Below, in pieces: positions 1-9,183 of a stretch of 64,000 nt of DNA. The DNA is taken from NCBI GenBank assembly GCA_947462685.1, contig CANHPL010000006.1:1-64000 (forward strand). The letters are read 5' to 3'. Below the pieces are notes generated by a model that did not search any database, was not told the origin of the DNA, and worked only from the letters and a program-made list of their open reading frames with translations. How positions within the stretch are numbered: position 1 is the first letter of the stretch; each line of letters opens with the position of its first letter. A program made the translations under genes and the position numbers. The DNA comes from Burkholderiaceae bacterium (GTDB taxonomy: Bacteria; Pseudomonadota; Gammaproteobacteria; Burkholderiales; Burkholderiaceae).

Positions 1-174
1 ATGGTACTTGCTGTTGGTATCTTCTCTGCATACATTTTGTATGACGTGAAGCGCATCGTAAATGGTGGTGAGACCAACTATGTGATGGCAACTTTATCCA
101 TCTACTTAAATGTATATAACGTCTTCACAAACTTACTGGCCTTATTCGGCATTGTTGGTGGCGACCGCGACTAA
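1..174 (+). CDS. Bax inhibitor-1/YccA family membrane protein, C-terminal end (partial)
   Basis: Only the last 57 codons are in the window; the frame is open at base 1, so the ATG there is internal, not the start. The end of the protein has two hydrophobic stretches and finishes LLALFGIVGGDRD. The tail motif (Y-N-x-F-x-x-L-L, then G-x-x-G-G-D-R-D) is the characteristic C-terminus of bacterial BI-1/YccA inner-membrane proteins, linked in E. coli to FtsH (YccA) or to ion leak. A strong terminator follows 18 bp after the stop, so this is the last gene of its transcript. Confidence 0.85.
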   Translation: MVLAVGIFSAYILYDVKRIVNGGETNYVMATLSIYLNVYNVFTNLLALFGIVGGDRD

Positions 175-192
175 GTAACATCAGCTTCAATT

Positions 193-222
193 AAAAACAC
201 GGGCTTTGCCCGTGTTTTTTTT
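193..222 (+). terminator. Rho-independent terminator after the BI-1 gene
   Basis: An A-run leads into a GC-rich hairpin (ACACGGGC, loop TTT, GCCCGTGT) followed by eight T residues. This is a textbook intrinsic terminator. Confidence 0.93.
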
Positions 223-278
223 GCCAGAAATGAACCAAATTTTAGGGATTCAAGCGTTAAGATTGTTGGATTATATTT

Positions 279-548
279 TCATATCTCTGTAAATTTTTTA
301 TAAGAACCAATTGCTTCTAATGTCACTAACTCGATGATGTCGTTTATGGTGTAACCCAATAAACACTGTTGATTTTGACTACGAAATTTATAAACGAACA
401 AACGGCTTAAGTCGCCTTTTTTCTTTTCACCAATAATTGGCTGATTAGATATCTTGACAACCGCATCATTGACGTCTTTGGCTACATCGTCGTGAAGTTT
501 TTTATAGGCGCGACTGAACCTTCTTGTTTGTAAAACTTGGCAGGTCAT
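279..548 (-). CDS. RelE/ParE-superfamily toxin of a type II toxin-antitoxin module
   Basis: An 89-residue protein with the RelE/ParE layout: an N-terminal helix pair (RRFSRAYKKL), a central K/R-rich strand (GDLSRLFVYKFR), then a strand ending L-G-Y and a final short helix. Family members are mRNA interferases or gyrase inhibitors; the sequence does not decide which. Its ATG overlaps the stop of the upstream antitoxin by one base (TGATG), the usual translational coupling. The toxin frame is intact whereas the antitoxin frame is interrupted (see 548-781), so the toxin may be poorly translated, inactive, or tolerated for another reason. Confidence 0.78.
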   Translation of the reverse strand: MTCQVLQTRRFSRAYKKLHDDVAKDVNDAVVKISNQPIIGEKKKGDLSRLFVYKFRSQNQQCLLGYTINDIIELVTLEAIGSYKKFTEI

Positions 549-781
549 CAGTTCTTTGCAATTTTTCTAGGGGTAAATGGAGTTAATTGTTCCTGAGGCT
601 CAGAAAGAGCTAATAAAGATTCGGAAATAAAACTAACGGGCAAATCTGGATTGTCGAGTGCCGCTCGACCAATCATTGCCCAAAATTCGATTTGACCAGA
701 GATAGTTCGATGCTCAATTTGTGCTTCAGTCTTGGCTTGCTAATAAAGTAAGTTATCGATCCTAACTGGCATTCCCATCAT
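548..781 (-). pseudogene. ParD-like antitoxin with an in-frame amber codon
   Basis: A 78-codon frame begins ATGATG at 781 behind a good ribosome site (AGGAG) and reads through to a stop overlapping the toxin start, but codon 14 is TAG (740-742). Residues before the stop (MPVRIDNLLY) and after it (AKTEAQIEHRTISGQIEFW, then GRAALDNPDLP) fit one continuous ParD-like antitoxin with an N-terminal ribbon-helix-helix DNA-binding part. One substitution of a Gln, Glu, Lys, Tyr, Leu, Ser or Trp codon would create the TAG. There is no good internal start after the stop. It could be a true nonsense mutation, a sequencing error, or suppressor readthrough. Confidence 0.72.
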
Positions 782-885
782 TTTTCTCCTTGATATAAGC
801 AGTGTTTTACTACAATTGTAGTAAACCTCTCAATAGGCTTCCAAAAATATCAAACTACTTTACCAATAACTGATCAAAAGACAAG

Positions 886-2292
886 TTAAAAGGTACGATT
901 AAATACTGCAATCGACTCTACATGGGAGGTGTGGGGGAACATATTCATGATGCCGGCTTGTGAGAGTTCATAACCAGCCTCGTTAACTAATACGCCGGCA
1001 TCTCTTGCCAAAGTTGCTGGATTGCAGGATACATAAACAATCCGCTTGGGTAGTAACTTCAGATTTGCTTCTATCTTTGTTTGATACGCATTTCTGAGGG
1101 CTTGCATGAGAGCAAAGGCGCCGTCTCTAGGTGGATCAATTAACCACTTGTCATACGCTCCCCAGTTTTGTAGATTGTGTAACTCCACTTCAAATAAATT
1201 GACCTGTTGAAAATGAATCTTAAAAGTCATGTTGTTTTTTGCTGCATTGTCTTGTGCACGTTGGCATAATGCTTTACTGCCTTCAATCCCCATCACTTCT
1301 TGAGCGAGGGTCGCCATCGGTAAGGTAAAGTTGCCAATCCCACAGAAAAGATCAATGACTCTCTCATCCGGCGCTATCTCCAGAAACCTGATCGCACGCC
1401 CTACCAAGATTTGATTCATAGTGTGATTGACTTGGGTAAAGTCCGTCGGATGAAACGGCATGGTAATGCCAAACTCAGGTAAGTGATATTGCAACTGACC
1501 TTCTATGGGGTAAAAGGGTTTAACGGTTTCCGGGCCTTGGGTTTGGGTCCATACCCATATCCCATGTTCATCAGCAAATGTTCTTAAGATCCCTTCGTCT
1601 TCTTTCGTCAAGGGTAATAAGATCCGAATCACCATCGCTGTGACTGACTCACCACCTTGATCACCCATCGCTAATTCAATTTGCGGTATGCGATCCCGAA
1701 TCGATAGATTCATGACGAGTGTGCGTAGTTCAGGCAATAAATTGGACCAGGCTTTGGGTAAGACTTCACAACTGGTCATATCAGAAACGTAGCTATTTTG
1801 TGGTTCATGAAATCCTACCAAAATCGTACCTTTTTTAATTGAACGATTGACCACACTTAGTCGGGTACGATAGCGATAACCCCAATCTGGACCAGCAATG
1901 GGACTGAGCATCGTCGATGCTTTAACTTTTCCTAAAAAATGTAAGTTGTCTTCTAAGACCCGTTGCTTTAGAGCTAGTTGTGCACGTGAGTCGAGATGCT
2001 GCATCGTGCATCCACCACAATTGCCATACCATCGACATACGGGAGTTTTACGATACACGGCAGGTTGGATGACCTGGATTAACTTACCCTTCAGAAACTT
2101 ACTTTTATCTTGGGTAATTTGATATTCAACTAACTCGCCTGGAAGAGCACCAGCAACAAAAATGACTTTATTGGGGCTATGTTCATCATCTTCGGGGACG
2201 CGTCCAATCCCCTGGGCATCGAGATCCATCGCGGTAATCGCAATCTTCTTTTTAAGGCCGACAAGTGGACTAGGTTTAGTGCGACGTACCAA
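886..2292 (-). CDS. rlmD: 23S rRNA (uracil-1939-C5)-methyltransferase RlmD
   Basis: A 468-residue SAM-dependent RNA methyltransferase (RumA family) that methylates U1939 of 23S rRNA. An N-terminal TRAM-like domain covers about residues 12-75. It is followed by the iron-sulfur cysteines C86, C92, C95 and a fourth near residue 176. The Rossmann fold shows DLFCGIGNFTLP and DPPRDGA, and the catalytic loop is YVSCNPATLARD, with the nucleophilic Cys. The start used is a TTG directly abutting the stop of the upstream exonuclease gene (TAATTG); starting at the next Met would cut into the TRAM domain. It is the last gene of the surE-pcm-nlpD-exonuclease-rlmD run. Confidence 0.93.
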   Translation of the reverse strand: MVRRTKPSPLVGLKKKIAITAMDLDAQGIGRVPEDDEHSPNKVIFVAGALPGELVEYQITQDKSKFLKGKLIQVIQPAVYRKTPVCRWYGNCGGCTMQHLDSRAQLALKQRVLEDNLHFLGKVKASTMLSPIAGPDWGYRYRTRLSVVNRSIKKGTILVGFHEPQNSYVSDMTSCEVLPKAWSNLLPELRTLVMNLSIRDRIPQIELAMGDQGGESVTAMVIRILLPLTKEDEGILRTFADEHGIWVWTQTQGPETVKPFYPIEGQLQYHLPEFGITMPFHPTDFTQVNHTMNQILVGRAIRFLEIAPDERVIDLFCGIGNFTLPMATLAQEVMGIEGSKALCQRAQDNAAKNNMTFKIHFQQVNLFEVELHNLQNWGAYDKWLIDPPRDGAFALMQALRNAYQTKIEANLKLLPKRIVYVSCNPATLARDAGVLVNEAGYELSQAGIMNMFPHTSHVESIAVFNRTF

Positions 2293-3108
2293 TTATTGTG
2301 TAAATCCAGCTAAATATTCGGTCCAGTGCGCACTACCTTCTTGAGTTGCTTGGACACTCAGTTCTTTTTTAACAAAATCCACTTCGAGAAGATACTCTTC
2401 CTCGGTAAACGCTCCACGAAAAAGTTGGTAGCGGCAATACATCAGATAGGTATTAACAACATCAGTTTCACAATACGCACGGATGTCATTGAGTTGCCCT
2501 GCCTGAAACGCTGGCCAGACTTGGGAGCCATCCATACCCATTTTGCCGGGGAAGCCACAGAGCTTTGCTAAAGCATCGAGTGGTGCATTGGCTTTACCTT
2601 GATAAAACGCCAATAAATCCATCAGGTCTAAATGGCGTAAATGATAACGACTGATATAGTTGTTGTATTTAAAATCCCGGGCATCGTGATCACCACTCTC
2701 CCCCATCTCCCAATAACGTGAGGCACTCACTTGATTGACTAAGGCGCGGTAATTTAAGACAGGCAAATCAAAACCGCCACCATTCCAGGATACCAACTGC
2801 GGCGTATATTTATCAATCAACTGATAAAAATCACTCACGATTTCTTTTTCAGAACTTTGGAGATGACCTAAACTACCTACTTTAAATTGGGGCAAACCAT
2901 CTTTGGTAGTTCTGCGAATCACGCAAGAAATCGCCACAACTTTTTGCAGATAGTGCGGGAAAAATGCATTTTGTCCATTGGCTGCGCGTTGCTCAATCAC
3001 CGCATCCACAACCTCGGCATCCGTTAGATCTGGCGCAAAATCGTTGAGCTTACGCAGTCCCGCAACATCCGGAATCGTTTCGATATCAAAGACTAAAACC
3101 GTTTTCAT
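2293..3108 (-). CDS. Predicted PolB-like 3'-5' exonuclease (DEDD superfamily)
   Basis: A 271-residue nuclease of the DNA_pol_B_exo2 type. Exo I is VLFDIETIP-like near the N-terminus (VFDIETIPD), Exo II is in SWNGGGFDLPVLNYRA, and Exo III is the AYCETDVVNTYLMYCR stretch with the final Asp. Together they supply the D-E-D-D metal ligands. The ATG at 3108 is chosen because the conserved domain begins at once there and because it leaves a 4-bp gap to nlpD; the frame stays open 20 codons further up, but those would overlap nlpD. The biological substrate of this family is unknown; repair or RNA processing are both possible. Confidence 0.85.
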   Translation of the reverse strand: MKTVLVFDIETIPDVAGLRKLNDFAPDLTDAEVVDAVIEQRAANGQNAFFPHYLQKVVAISCVIRRTTKDGLPQFKVGSLGHLQSSEKEIVSDFYQLIDKYTPQLVSWNGGGFDLPVLNYRALVNQVSASRYWEMGESGDHDARDFKYNNYISRYHLRHLDLMDLLAFYQGKANAPLDALAKLCGFPGKMGMDGSQVWPAFQAGQLNDIRAYCETDVVNTYLMYCRYQLFRGAFTEEEYLLEVDFVKKELSVQATQEGSAHWTEYLAGFTQ

Positions 3109-3112
3109 GTTC

Positions 3113-3805
3113 TTAGCTATCAAAATATCCTGCAGGGTCAATCGGCTTACTATCGCGACGTAACTCAAAATGCAATTTCACACGATCGGATTCGGTATTA
3201 CCCATCTCGGCAATTTTCTCTCCACGCTTGACAATATCACCCTCTCTTACAAGGTTTTTACTGTTATGTGCATAGATGGTGATGTAATTATTATTGTGTT
3301 TCACAATCACTAAGTTACCATAACTACGCAAACTATTGCCTGAGAAAATCACTTTCCCATCACTAGCCGCAGAGATGGGATCACCGATTTTTCCGCCATA
3401 ATCAATCCCTTTATTTGTATTACCATTAAAGCCATCAATGACGGGTGTGGTGGATGGTTTTCCAATTCTAAAACCCGGATCCATTAGGGCTTGCTCAGTT
3501 TTGGGTGGTGGTGTTTCAATAGCAGCTTTATTTTGCTTTGTTTCTGCTGATTTTGTTTCTGCTGGCTTTGTTTCTATTGGCCTTGTTTCAGTAGCAGCTG
3601 GTTTTTGTTTGGTCGTTGTAGCAGCATTCGCTGTAGGTTTTGGCGGATTGATCACGGGCTTATTCGGAGTCACGACAGGTTTGGCTTGATTAATCGGTGT
3701 AGATTGATCTTTGATCGGTGCGGGCTTGGATGCTGAACAGGCAACAATAAACAATAAAGAGCTGATGCAAGCATAACGTTTAATGAATGTCATCACGCTG
3801 ATCAT
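3113..3805 (-). CDS. nlpD: NlpD-like lipoprotein with degenerate LytM/M23 domain
   Basis: About 230 residues. A signal peptide ends in the lipobox IVAC, followed by a Pro/Lys/Thr-rich low-complexity linker (about residues 25-110) and a C-terminal LytM domain (about 125-230). The first zinc ligand region reads NKGIDYGGK, lacking the His of active M23 peptidases, while the last motif (LHFELRRD) is kept. That is the NlpD pattern, where the protein activates a cell-wall amidase (AmiC) rather than cutting peptidoglycan itself. No LysM repeat is obvious, unlike E. coli NlpD. The start may be the ATG at 3805 or the one at 3793; neither has a clear ribosome site. It follows pcm by 5 bp. Confidence 0.82.
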   Translation of the reverse strand: MISVMTFIKRYACISSLLFIVACSASKPAPIKDQSTPINQAKPVVTPNKPVINPPKPTANAATTTKQKPAATETRPIETKPAETKSAETKQNKAAIETPPPKTEQALMDPGFRIGKPSTTPVIDGFNGNTNKGIDYGGKIGDPISAASDGKVIFSGNSLRSYGNLVIVKHNNNYITIYAHNSKNLVREGDIVKRGEKIAEMGNTESDRVKLHFELRRDSKPIDPAGYFDS

Positions 3806-3810
3806 ATTGA

Positions 3811-4467
3811 TTAGATCGTTCCTGATTGCAGTGGTACAAAAAATACTTCTTCCATCGTCGTCCTTTGATAACGCTGCGAACTTAAACGTTCAATTAACAA
3901 CAGTTGTTGCTCAGTTTCACTTTTTGCAACTGGTGCTATTAATTTACCACCAATCGCTAATTGATCCAACAGTGGATCAGGGATCCCAAGTCCTGCTGCC
4001 GCCAGAATAATCCCATCAAATGGTGCTGCTTGTGGCAGCCCACGGATACCATCAGCGTAGATTAAGCGTAAATTAGAAATCCGAAATGGTCGCAGCTTTG
4101 CTCGTGCACTATCGTGCAAGGAACGGATCCGCTCCACTGAATACACTTCTTCTGCTAAAAGACTGAGAACTGCTGCTTGATAACCACAGCCAGTACCGAT
4201 TTCTAATACCCGCCCCATGTGCTTTTGGCTTTGCATCAGCGCTTGGATCATCTTCGCCACTACTGAAGGTTTGGAGATGGTCTGTTCACGACCAATCGGT
4301 AATGAGGAATCTTCATAAGCCTGGGCCACTAATCCTGGATCTATAAAAGCATGTCGTGGAACCGTTGCCATTGCTTGCAAGACTTCGTGATGGGTTACAC
4401 CACTTGCGGCAAGGCGCTGCGCCATTTGCCGTCTTGCGTTGTCCAATGCTTTATCAGTCTTTACCAC
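3811..4467 (-). CDS. pcm: Protein-L-isoaspartate O-methyltransferase
   Basis: A 218-residue SAM-dependent enzyme that methylates L-isoaspartyl residues to start repair of aged proteins. Diagnostic stretches are AMATVPRHAFIDP near the N-terminus, the PIGREQTISKPSVVAKM substrate loop, and motif I VLEIGTGCGYQAAVL. The start is GTG at 4465-4467. It lies between surE and nlpD, the classic stress/repair neighbourhood, 7 bp after surE. Confidence 0.95.
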   Translation of the reverse strand: MVKTDKALDNARRQMAQRLAASGVTHHEVLQAMATVPRHAFIDPGLVAQAYEDSSLPIGREQTISKPSVVAKMIQALMQSQKHMGRVLEIGTGCGYQAAVLSLLAEEVYSVERIRSLHDSARAKLRPFRISNLRLIYADGIRGLPQAAPFDGIILAAAGLGIPDPLLDQLAIGGKLIAPVAKSETEQQLLLIERLSSQRYQRTTMEEVFFVPLQSGTI

Positions 4468-4474
4468 GCTCTTC

Positions 4475-5251
4475 TTAACCCCGATTCCAGTTGCTAGACA
4501 ACATACTTAAACGACGCTGTTCATCTGACAGGTTTAACTGCAATGGTGTCAATGAAAGATAACCGTGGTTAATCGCATCAAAATCGGTCCCATCTGATGC
4601 ATCTTTCGCTTCTCCAGCTGGTCCAATCCAATAGATGGCATCACCGCGCGGACTTTTTTGCATAATCACCGGTTGTGATGGATGACGATTACCTAATCTA
4701 GTCACTCTCCAACCTTTGAGGGATTCATACGAGTGATTCGGTAAATTCACATTAATCAAAGGTGCATGGTATCCACTGCCTGTAGGTAAACCATGTTCTA
4801 TGGCATGCTTGACCACATCATGGGCAGTGCGCGCAGCATCTTCAATTTTGGCCCAACCACGATCCACTTGGGAAAACGCGATACTAGGTATACCAAACAT
4901 CACCCCTTCAACTGCGGCAGCAACCGTCCCAGAGTAGAGCACATCCTCCCCCATGTTTTCACCTTGATTGATACCAGAAATCACATAATCAGGCATTTCC
5001 TCTAAAAAACCAGTCAAAGCAATATGCACACAATCGGTCGGTGTGCCATTGACAAACAAAAAGCCATCACGTTCACCTCCTGCTACCCGATGAATCGATA
5101 AGGGTCTCGATAAGGTTAAAGAATTCGAAGCACCACTATGGTTTTGCTCGGGAGCAATCACCGTAATTTTTCCGAGGGGACGTAATGCATTGACTAGGGC
5201 TAACAGTCCAGGAGCTAAATAACCATCATCGTTAGAAACTAAAAAGTGCAT
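4475..5251 (-). CDS. surE: 5'/3'-nucleotidase SurE
   Basis: A 258-residue metal-dependent nucleoside monophosphatase. It begins with the metal-binding SNDDGY motif. It then shows [20 protein letters not shown] and the [13 protein letters not shown] and [18 protein letters not shown] blocks, which line the active site of SurE. It is the first gene of the surE-pcm-nlpD operon, preceded by about 150 bp of AT-rich sequence that probably holds the promoter. Confidence 0.95.
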   Translation of the reverse strand: MHFLVSNDDGYLAPGLLALVNALRPLGKITVIAPEQNHSGASNSLTLSRPLSIHRVAGGERDGFLFVNGTPTDCVHIALTGFLEEMPDYVISGINQGENMGEDVLYSGTVAAAVEGVMFGIPSIAFSQVDRGWAKIEDAARTAHDVVKHAIEHGLPTGSGYHAPLINVNLPNHSYESLKGWRVTRLGNRHPSQPVIMQKSPRGDAIYWIGPAGEAKDASDGTDFDAINHGYLSLTPLQLNLSDEQRRLSMLSSNWNRG

Positions 5252-5404
5252 GGTAAGTAGATGACCTTATGTCGTATTGTGAAAATTGCTTTTTATGATG
5301 TTTCTATTTTACTGATTATGTTTGACCTTTTTGAATTTTCAGAAAAATTCAAAACAGGAAATAGGGGTTTAGGTTCAAATCAGCTGTTGCTATAACGGTT
5401 ATGC

Positions 5405-6049
5405 TTAGCTACCGACGGGTTTACGGTCCATCATCGCGCGGGCCAGTGTCCCAGCATCGACATACTCCAGTTCTCCACCAACAGGAATCCCTCTAGCGAT
5501 CCTAGATACCTGAATTCCTTTGGACTTTAAGATTTCTCCTAAATAATGCGCCGTTGCTTCGCCTTCACTGGTGAAATTCGTTGCGAGAATCACTTCTCTG
5601 ACGTTTGGAAACTGTGGATCATCGGAAAATATCCGTTGCATGAGTTTCTCAAAATGAAGCTCTTTGGGACCCTGACCTTCCATGGGCGATAAACGTCCCA
5701 TGAGAACAAAATACAAGCCTCGATACGCTAAGGTTTGTTCGACCATCAATTGATCTGATGGTGTCTCGACAATACATAGAGTCTGGCCATCACGTCGATC
5801 ATCGCTACAGGTTTTACACAACTCGAATTCTGAAAAAGAATTACATTTGGAGCAATGAGAAATGAGCTCAACTGCCTCTTGAAGTGCCACACCTAGACTT
5901 AAGGCACCTGGCCGATCATGCTGCAATAAATAGTACGCCATGCGTTGGGCAGACTTTGGCCCAATCCCCGGCATGACTTTGAGTGCCAAAATCAGTTTTT
6001 GCAGAGCATCTAATGCATCAGCAGATGTCTCTTGATAGGAATTTTTCAA
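5405..6049 (-). CDS. recR: Recombination mediator protein RecR
   Basis: A 214-residue protein with the RecR domain order: an N-terminal helix-hairpin-helix ([20 protein letters not shown]), a C4 zinc finger (CSKC...CKTC), a Toprim domain ([15 protein letters not shown]) and a C-terminal Walker-B-like end ([18 protein letters not shown]). RecR works with RecF/RecO to load RecA on gapped DNA. Its start overlaps the stop of ybaB by four bases (ATGA), so the two are translationally coupled in the dnaX-ybaB-recR operon. Confidence 0.96.
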   Translation of the reverse strand: MKNSYQETSADALDALQKLILALKVMPGIGPKSAQRMAYYLLQHDRPGALSLGVALQEAVELISHCSKCNSFSEFELCKTCSDDRRDGQTLCIVETPSDQLMVEQTLAYRGLYFVLMGRLSPMEGQGPKELHFEKLMQRIFSDDPQFPNVREVILATNFTSEGEATAHYLGEILKSKGIQVSRIARGIPVGGELEYVDAGTLARAMMDRKPVGS

Positions 6050-6369
6050 AATGGCAACTTAAATCCTGGTGGCATTGGCATACCAGCAGTGGCGCCGGAC
6101 ATGCGGCTTTCTGCTGCAGCTTCTGCTTGTTGATGCGCATCTGAGAGTGCTGTCACGAGCAAATCCTCTAACATCTCACGATCATCCATGACACTGGGAT
6201 CAATTTGTACGCGTTTGATCATGTGCTTACCATTGGCCGTTACTTTGACCATGCCACCGGCAGCTTGTCCAACGATTTCCAGGCTAGTTAACTCTTCCTG
6301 CGCCTTTTTCATTTTTTCCTGCATCTGCTGAGCTTGTTTCATTAAGCCAGCAATTTGACCCTTCATCAT
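6046..6369 (-). CDS. YbaB/EbfC family nucleoid-associated protein
   Basis: A 107-residue DNA-binding protein. A coiled-coil-prone N-terminus ([20 protein letters not shown]) is followed by [22 protein letters not shown] strands and an acidic helix, ending in the Met/Pro/Gly-rich tail [12 protein letters not shown] typical of YbaB. The first of two tandem ATGs is used because GAGGAA sits at a suitable distance. It lies between dnaX and recR, as in most proteobacteria. Confidence 0.93.
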   Translation of the reverse strand: MMKGQIAGLMKQAQQMQEKMKKAQEELTSLEIVGQAAGGMVKVTANGKHMIKRVQIDPSVMDDREMLEDLLVTALSDAHQQAEAAAESRMSGATAGMPMPPGFKLPF

Positions 6370-6400
6370 ATAATTTCCTCTCTATTTTTTACTTCATCAC

Positions 6401-8134
6401 TTAAGACAATGGTCGTATCGACCCTTCAATCACGGTAACACCAATTTCTTGTTTGAGTTGCTCCAAAAATGGGTCTACAGAGAACGTCTTTTCTAATTCA
6501 GTTTTGGCAATTGCTTGATCTTTGGCTTCTAAATGCGCTACCGTCACAATCTCTGTACTTTTTTCAATCGTAATTTTAAACGGTATGTTGAAATACGTTT
6601 GGAGTGCCTCAGCAAGTTTCTGAATGGAAGGCGTTGTGGCGAGTTGAGGTAGATCGGTTGCTAGTTTGACCATGATCGTGCCTGATTTTTCTTGATAAGA
6701 AATCAAGGCGGTTTGAAGGGCAAACTGCCCTTCAAACCCTTTGAGCGCTAATTGATTGACCATATTACGCCATGACTCTGGCGATAACTCCCGAAGGGAT
6801 TGTGCACCTGTTGATGGAGGTGTTGGGTTAGCTGCGTTTGCTAAAGGTGTTGATATTGGCGCAATGGATGGAGCTGAAATATGACTGGGTTTGCCTGACG
6901 TAGCAGATACTTTTGGTTGACTTAAACCTTGTGGATTGCGAGATGGAGGCGCTGATGGTGTCGAAGAGGATGTACTATGGCTTTGTCCATCGTCCGGCAT
7001 AAATGCCAACATTCTGAGCAAAGTCATCATGAACCCAGTTTCTTCTTCTGGCGCCAAGAGTAAATCGGCACGACTCGTAATCGCAATTTGATAGAACAAT
7101 TGCACTTCTTCTTTAGAAATCAGGTTCGCTAAACGCACAATGTCTTCAGCTTCAGGCCATTCTTCAAGAACAGATTCAGGTATCACTTGTGCCATCGCTA
7201 TTTTTTGCAATAAAGAAGCTAAATCCTGCAATGCTGTCGTAAAGGAAATACTCATAAGTCCCATCTCAGAGCTGATATCAATCAAGTCTTTACCGTTTTT
7301 ACTTGCAAGAGCATCCACCATCCGAATGAGATAGCTATCATCTAATGAGCCGAGCATGTTTCTAACGGCATCTTGAGTCAAATTGCCAGATGAATACGCA
7401 ATAGCTTGATCTGTGAGTGACAACGCATCACGCATCGAACCACGTGCAGATTTAGCAATGATGCGCAGTGCCCCTTCATGAATCGGTATCTGCTCTGATC
7501 CTAAGACAGTTTTAAGATGATTCACAATTAAGGGGGAAGGCATTTGCTTGAGGTTAAATTGCAAGCAACGGGACAGAACGGTGACGGGGATTTTTTGTGG
7601 ATCGGTTGTCGCCAAAATAAACTTCATATGCGGTGGCGGCTCTTCGAGTGTTTTTAACATCGAATTAAACGCTTGATTAGTAAGCATGTGAACCTCATCA
7701 ATCATGAACACTTTAAATCGGCCACTGGTAGGCCCATAAATAGCTTTTTCAAGTAAGGAGATCATGTCACCAATCCCGCGATTACTCGCCGCGTCCATCT
7801 CTACATAATCCACAAATCTGCCTGCATCAATCTCAGTGCAAGCGGAGCATTTTCCACAGGGGGTTGATGTGGGTTGTGTAATCGGATGATCCATAGTCCC
7901 TGTGCAGTTGAGGGATTTGGCCAAAATGCGGGAAATGGTAGTTTTACCTACTCCTCTAGTACCTGTAAATAACCAAGCATGGTGTAATCGATTTTGATCA
8001 AGTGCATGGCTCAGGGCCTGCACCACATGGTCTTGACCAATTAAGGTAGCAAAGTTACGAGGACGCCATTTTCTGGCTAAAGCTAAACCAGGTGCGGGTA
8101 ATTCAGAGGATTCAAATAAAGAGTTATCAGACAT
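6401..8134 (-). CDS. dnaX: DNA polymerase III subunit gamma/tau
   Basis: About 577 residues. It is the clamp-loader ATPase of the replicative polymerase. The AAA+ domain opens with ARKWRPRNFATLIGQDHVVQAL and has Walker A (GTRGVGKTTISR), four zinc cysteines (NCTG...CGKCSACTEI), Walker B (VFMIDEVHML) and sensor 1 (FILATTDPQKIP). A Pro/Ser-rich linker (about residues 400-460) leads to the tau C-terminal domain (LSPESWRNMV onward). The ATG at 8134 is chosen; the frame is open seven codons further up, toward the SRP RNA. I saw no obvious slippery frameshift site, so separate gamma production is not supported. Confidence 0.95.
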   Translation of the reverse strand: MSDNSLFESSELPAPGLALARKWRPRNFATLIGQDHVVQALSHALDQNRLHHAWLFTGTRGVGKTTISRILAKSLNCTGTMDHPITQPTSTPCGKCSACTEIDAGRFVDYVEMDAASNRGIGDMISLLEKAIYGPTSGRFKVFMIDEVHMLTNQAFNSMLKTLEEPPPHMKFILATTDPQKIPVTVLSRCLQFNLKQMPSPLIVNHLKTVLGSEQIPIHEGALRIIAKSARGSMRDALSLTDQAIAYSSGNLTQDAVRNMLGSLDDSYLIRMVDALASKNGKDLIDISSEMGLMSISFTTALQDLASLLQKIAMAQVIPESVLEEWPEAEDIVRLANLISKEEVQLFYQIAITSRADLLLAPEEETGFMMTLLRMLAFMPDDGQSHSTSSSTPSAPPSRNPQGLSQPKVSATSGKPSHISAPSIAPISTPLANAANPTPPSTGAQSLRELSPESWRNMVNQLALKGFEGQFALQTALISYQEKSGTIMVKLATDLPQLATTPSIQKLAEALQTYFNIPFKITIEKSTEIVTVAHLEAKDQAIAKTELEKTFSVDPFLEQLKQEIGVTVIEGSIRPLS

Positions 8135-8170
8135 AAGTGATATTCTAACAATCATCAGGGTACAATAGTA

Positions 8171-8272
8171 AGAGACGGGCCTCCCCGCATATTGGCATGG
8201 TAATCTGGTCAGGTCGGGAACGAAGCAGCCAAACCCATTTCCCAGTAGTGCCGGGGGTAAGGCTCGTCTCTC
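8171..8272 (+). ncRNA. ffs: Signal recognition particle RNA, small bacterial type (4.5S)
   Basis: The conserved domain IV core GGTCAGGTCGGGAACGAAGC is at about 8207-8226, with the GCAGCC asymmetric bulge partner. The ends pair as a long helix: AGAGACGGGCCT at the start against AGGCTCGTCTCT at the end. It diverges from dnaX, a common position in betaproteobacteria. The exact ends are inferred from the helix. Confidence 0.93.
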
Positions 8273-8469
8273 CTAATTCCAAGTTATTGTTTAAGTTGAT
8301 GTTTGTTTTATTGTATATCTGTCTGTGTCACCATCGAGATGGTAAAAAAGTATCTCAATCAAATAACAAGACTTCATGTTCAATAATTTGGATATCAATT
8401 CCATCATTTCATGAATTTCATTTGGGAGTAAGTCTCAAATAAAATGTTCTTTATTAGACCGTTCAATGA

Positions 8470-8862
8470 TTATCGTAAATCTTCGTAGTTGCCTTTATAG
8501 GGAATGACGTGTCTGACTCCACCTTTGGGGAATTCAACATCACCTTTTCTTCGGGGGATTAAATGGACATGACAGTGCCAAACAGACTGTCCAGCTGTTT
8601 GCCCACAGTTCATTCCAATATTAAATCCATCGATTGTTGGGTCTAGCTTCAGTAAGAGATCTTTTTGGGTATGCAACAAAGCATGGATAGCATTGACTTC
8701 GGGTTGGGACACACCAAAGTAATCTAAGACATGTCGTTTGGGTATAAACAGTGAATGATGCTCTGTAACTGGAAAAGCATCACGTACGACAAATGCTAAT
8801 TTGTTTTCTTCAACAATACGACCACGATCAATGATTTGAACATCACAAAATAAACAACCCAC
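8470..8862 (-). CDS. HIT family protein (histidine-triad nucleotide hydrolase)
   Basis: A 130-residue protein with an N-terminal CLFC (possible zinc ligands), the conserved FPVTEHHSLFIPKRHV segment and the histidine triad HCHVHLIPRR. Members cleave nucleotide phosphoramidates, AppppA-like or AMP-protein substrates; the specific substrate cannot be told. The C-terminus (GGVRHVIPYKGNY) is shared by a widespread proteobacterial HIT subgroup. It stands alone on the minus strand, with non-coding DNA on both sides. Confidence 0.92.
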   Translation of the reverse strand: MGCLFCDVQIIDRGRIVEENKLAFVVRDAFPVTEHHSLFIPKRHVLDYFGVSQPEVNAIHALLHTQKDLLLKLDPTIDGFNIGMNCGQTAGQSVWHCHVHLIPRRKGDVEFPKGGVRHVIPYKGNYEDLR

Positions 8863-9183
8863 AAGCCTCTCCTTCTAGTTGAAATTTTATTCTACGACAT
8901 ACCCACAATGGTTGATAAATCGCTAATTAAAACTGATTGTTTCATCAGAGGGATCATCTGAAAAGCCCTACAGTTGTCCATGATTATTTCTCAATGAAAC
9001 AATAACAACTCTCCATTAGCAAGGAGTCAAGTTAAACAAAAAGGAATCATCAGCATTCTTTTATTCGAGATGTAATGTCAAAACCGCGTTTATCTGTGAT
9101 TGGAACTCAATATGATTTAGATCATTTAACAAAAAATAAAAGCTTTAAACAATTCGTAAAAGGCAAATTATTGAGAATTCGAT
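8863..9183. other. Intergenic stretch without a supported gene
   Basis: About 320 AT-rich bases between the HIT gene and the small membrane protein gene. A short plus-strand frame (ATG at 9075) runs into the 3' end of the next gene, but it has no ribosome site and no recognisable motif. I see no terminator hairpin or RNA gene here. Confidence 0.5.

Noticed and set aside
8197..8442. 81-codon plus-strand frame inside the SRP RNA
   Set aside because: Most of it is the RNA gene; coding signals are absent.
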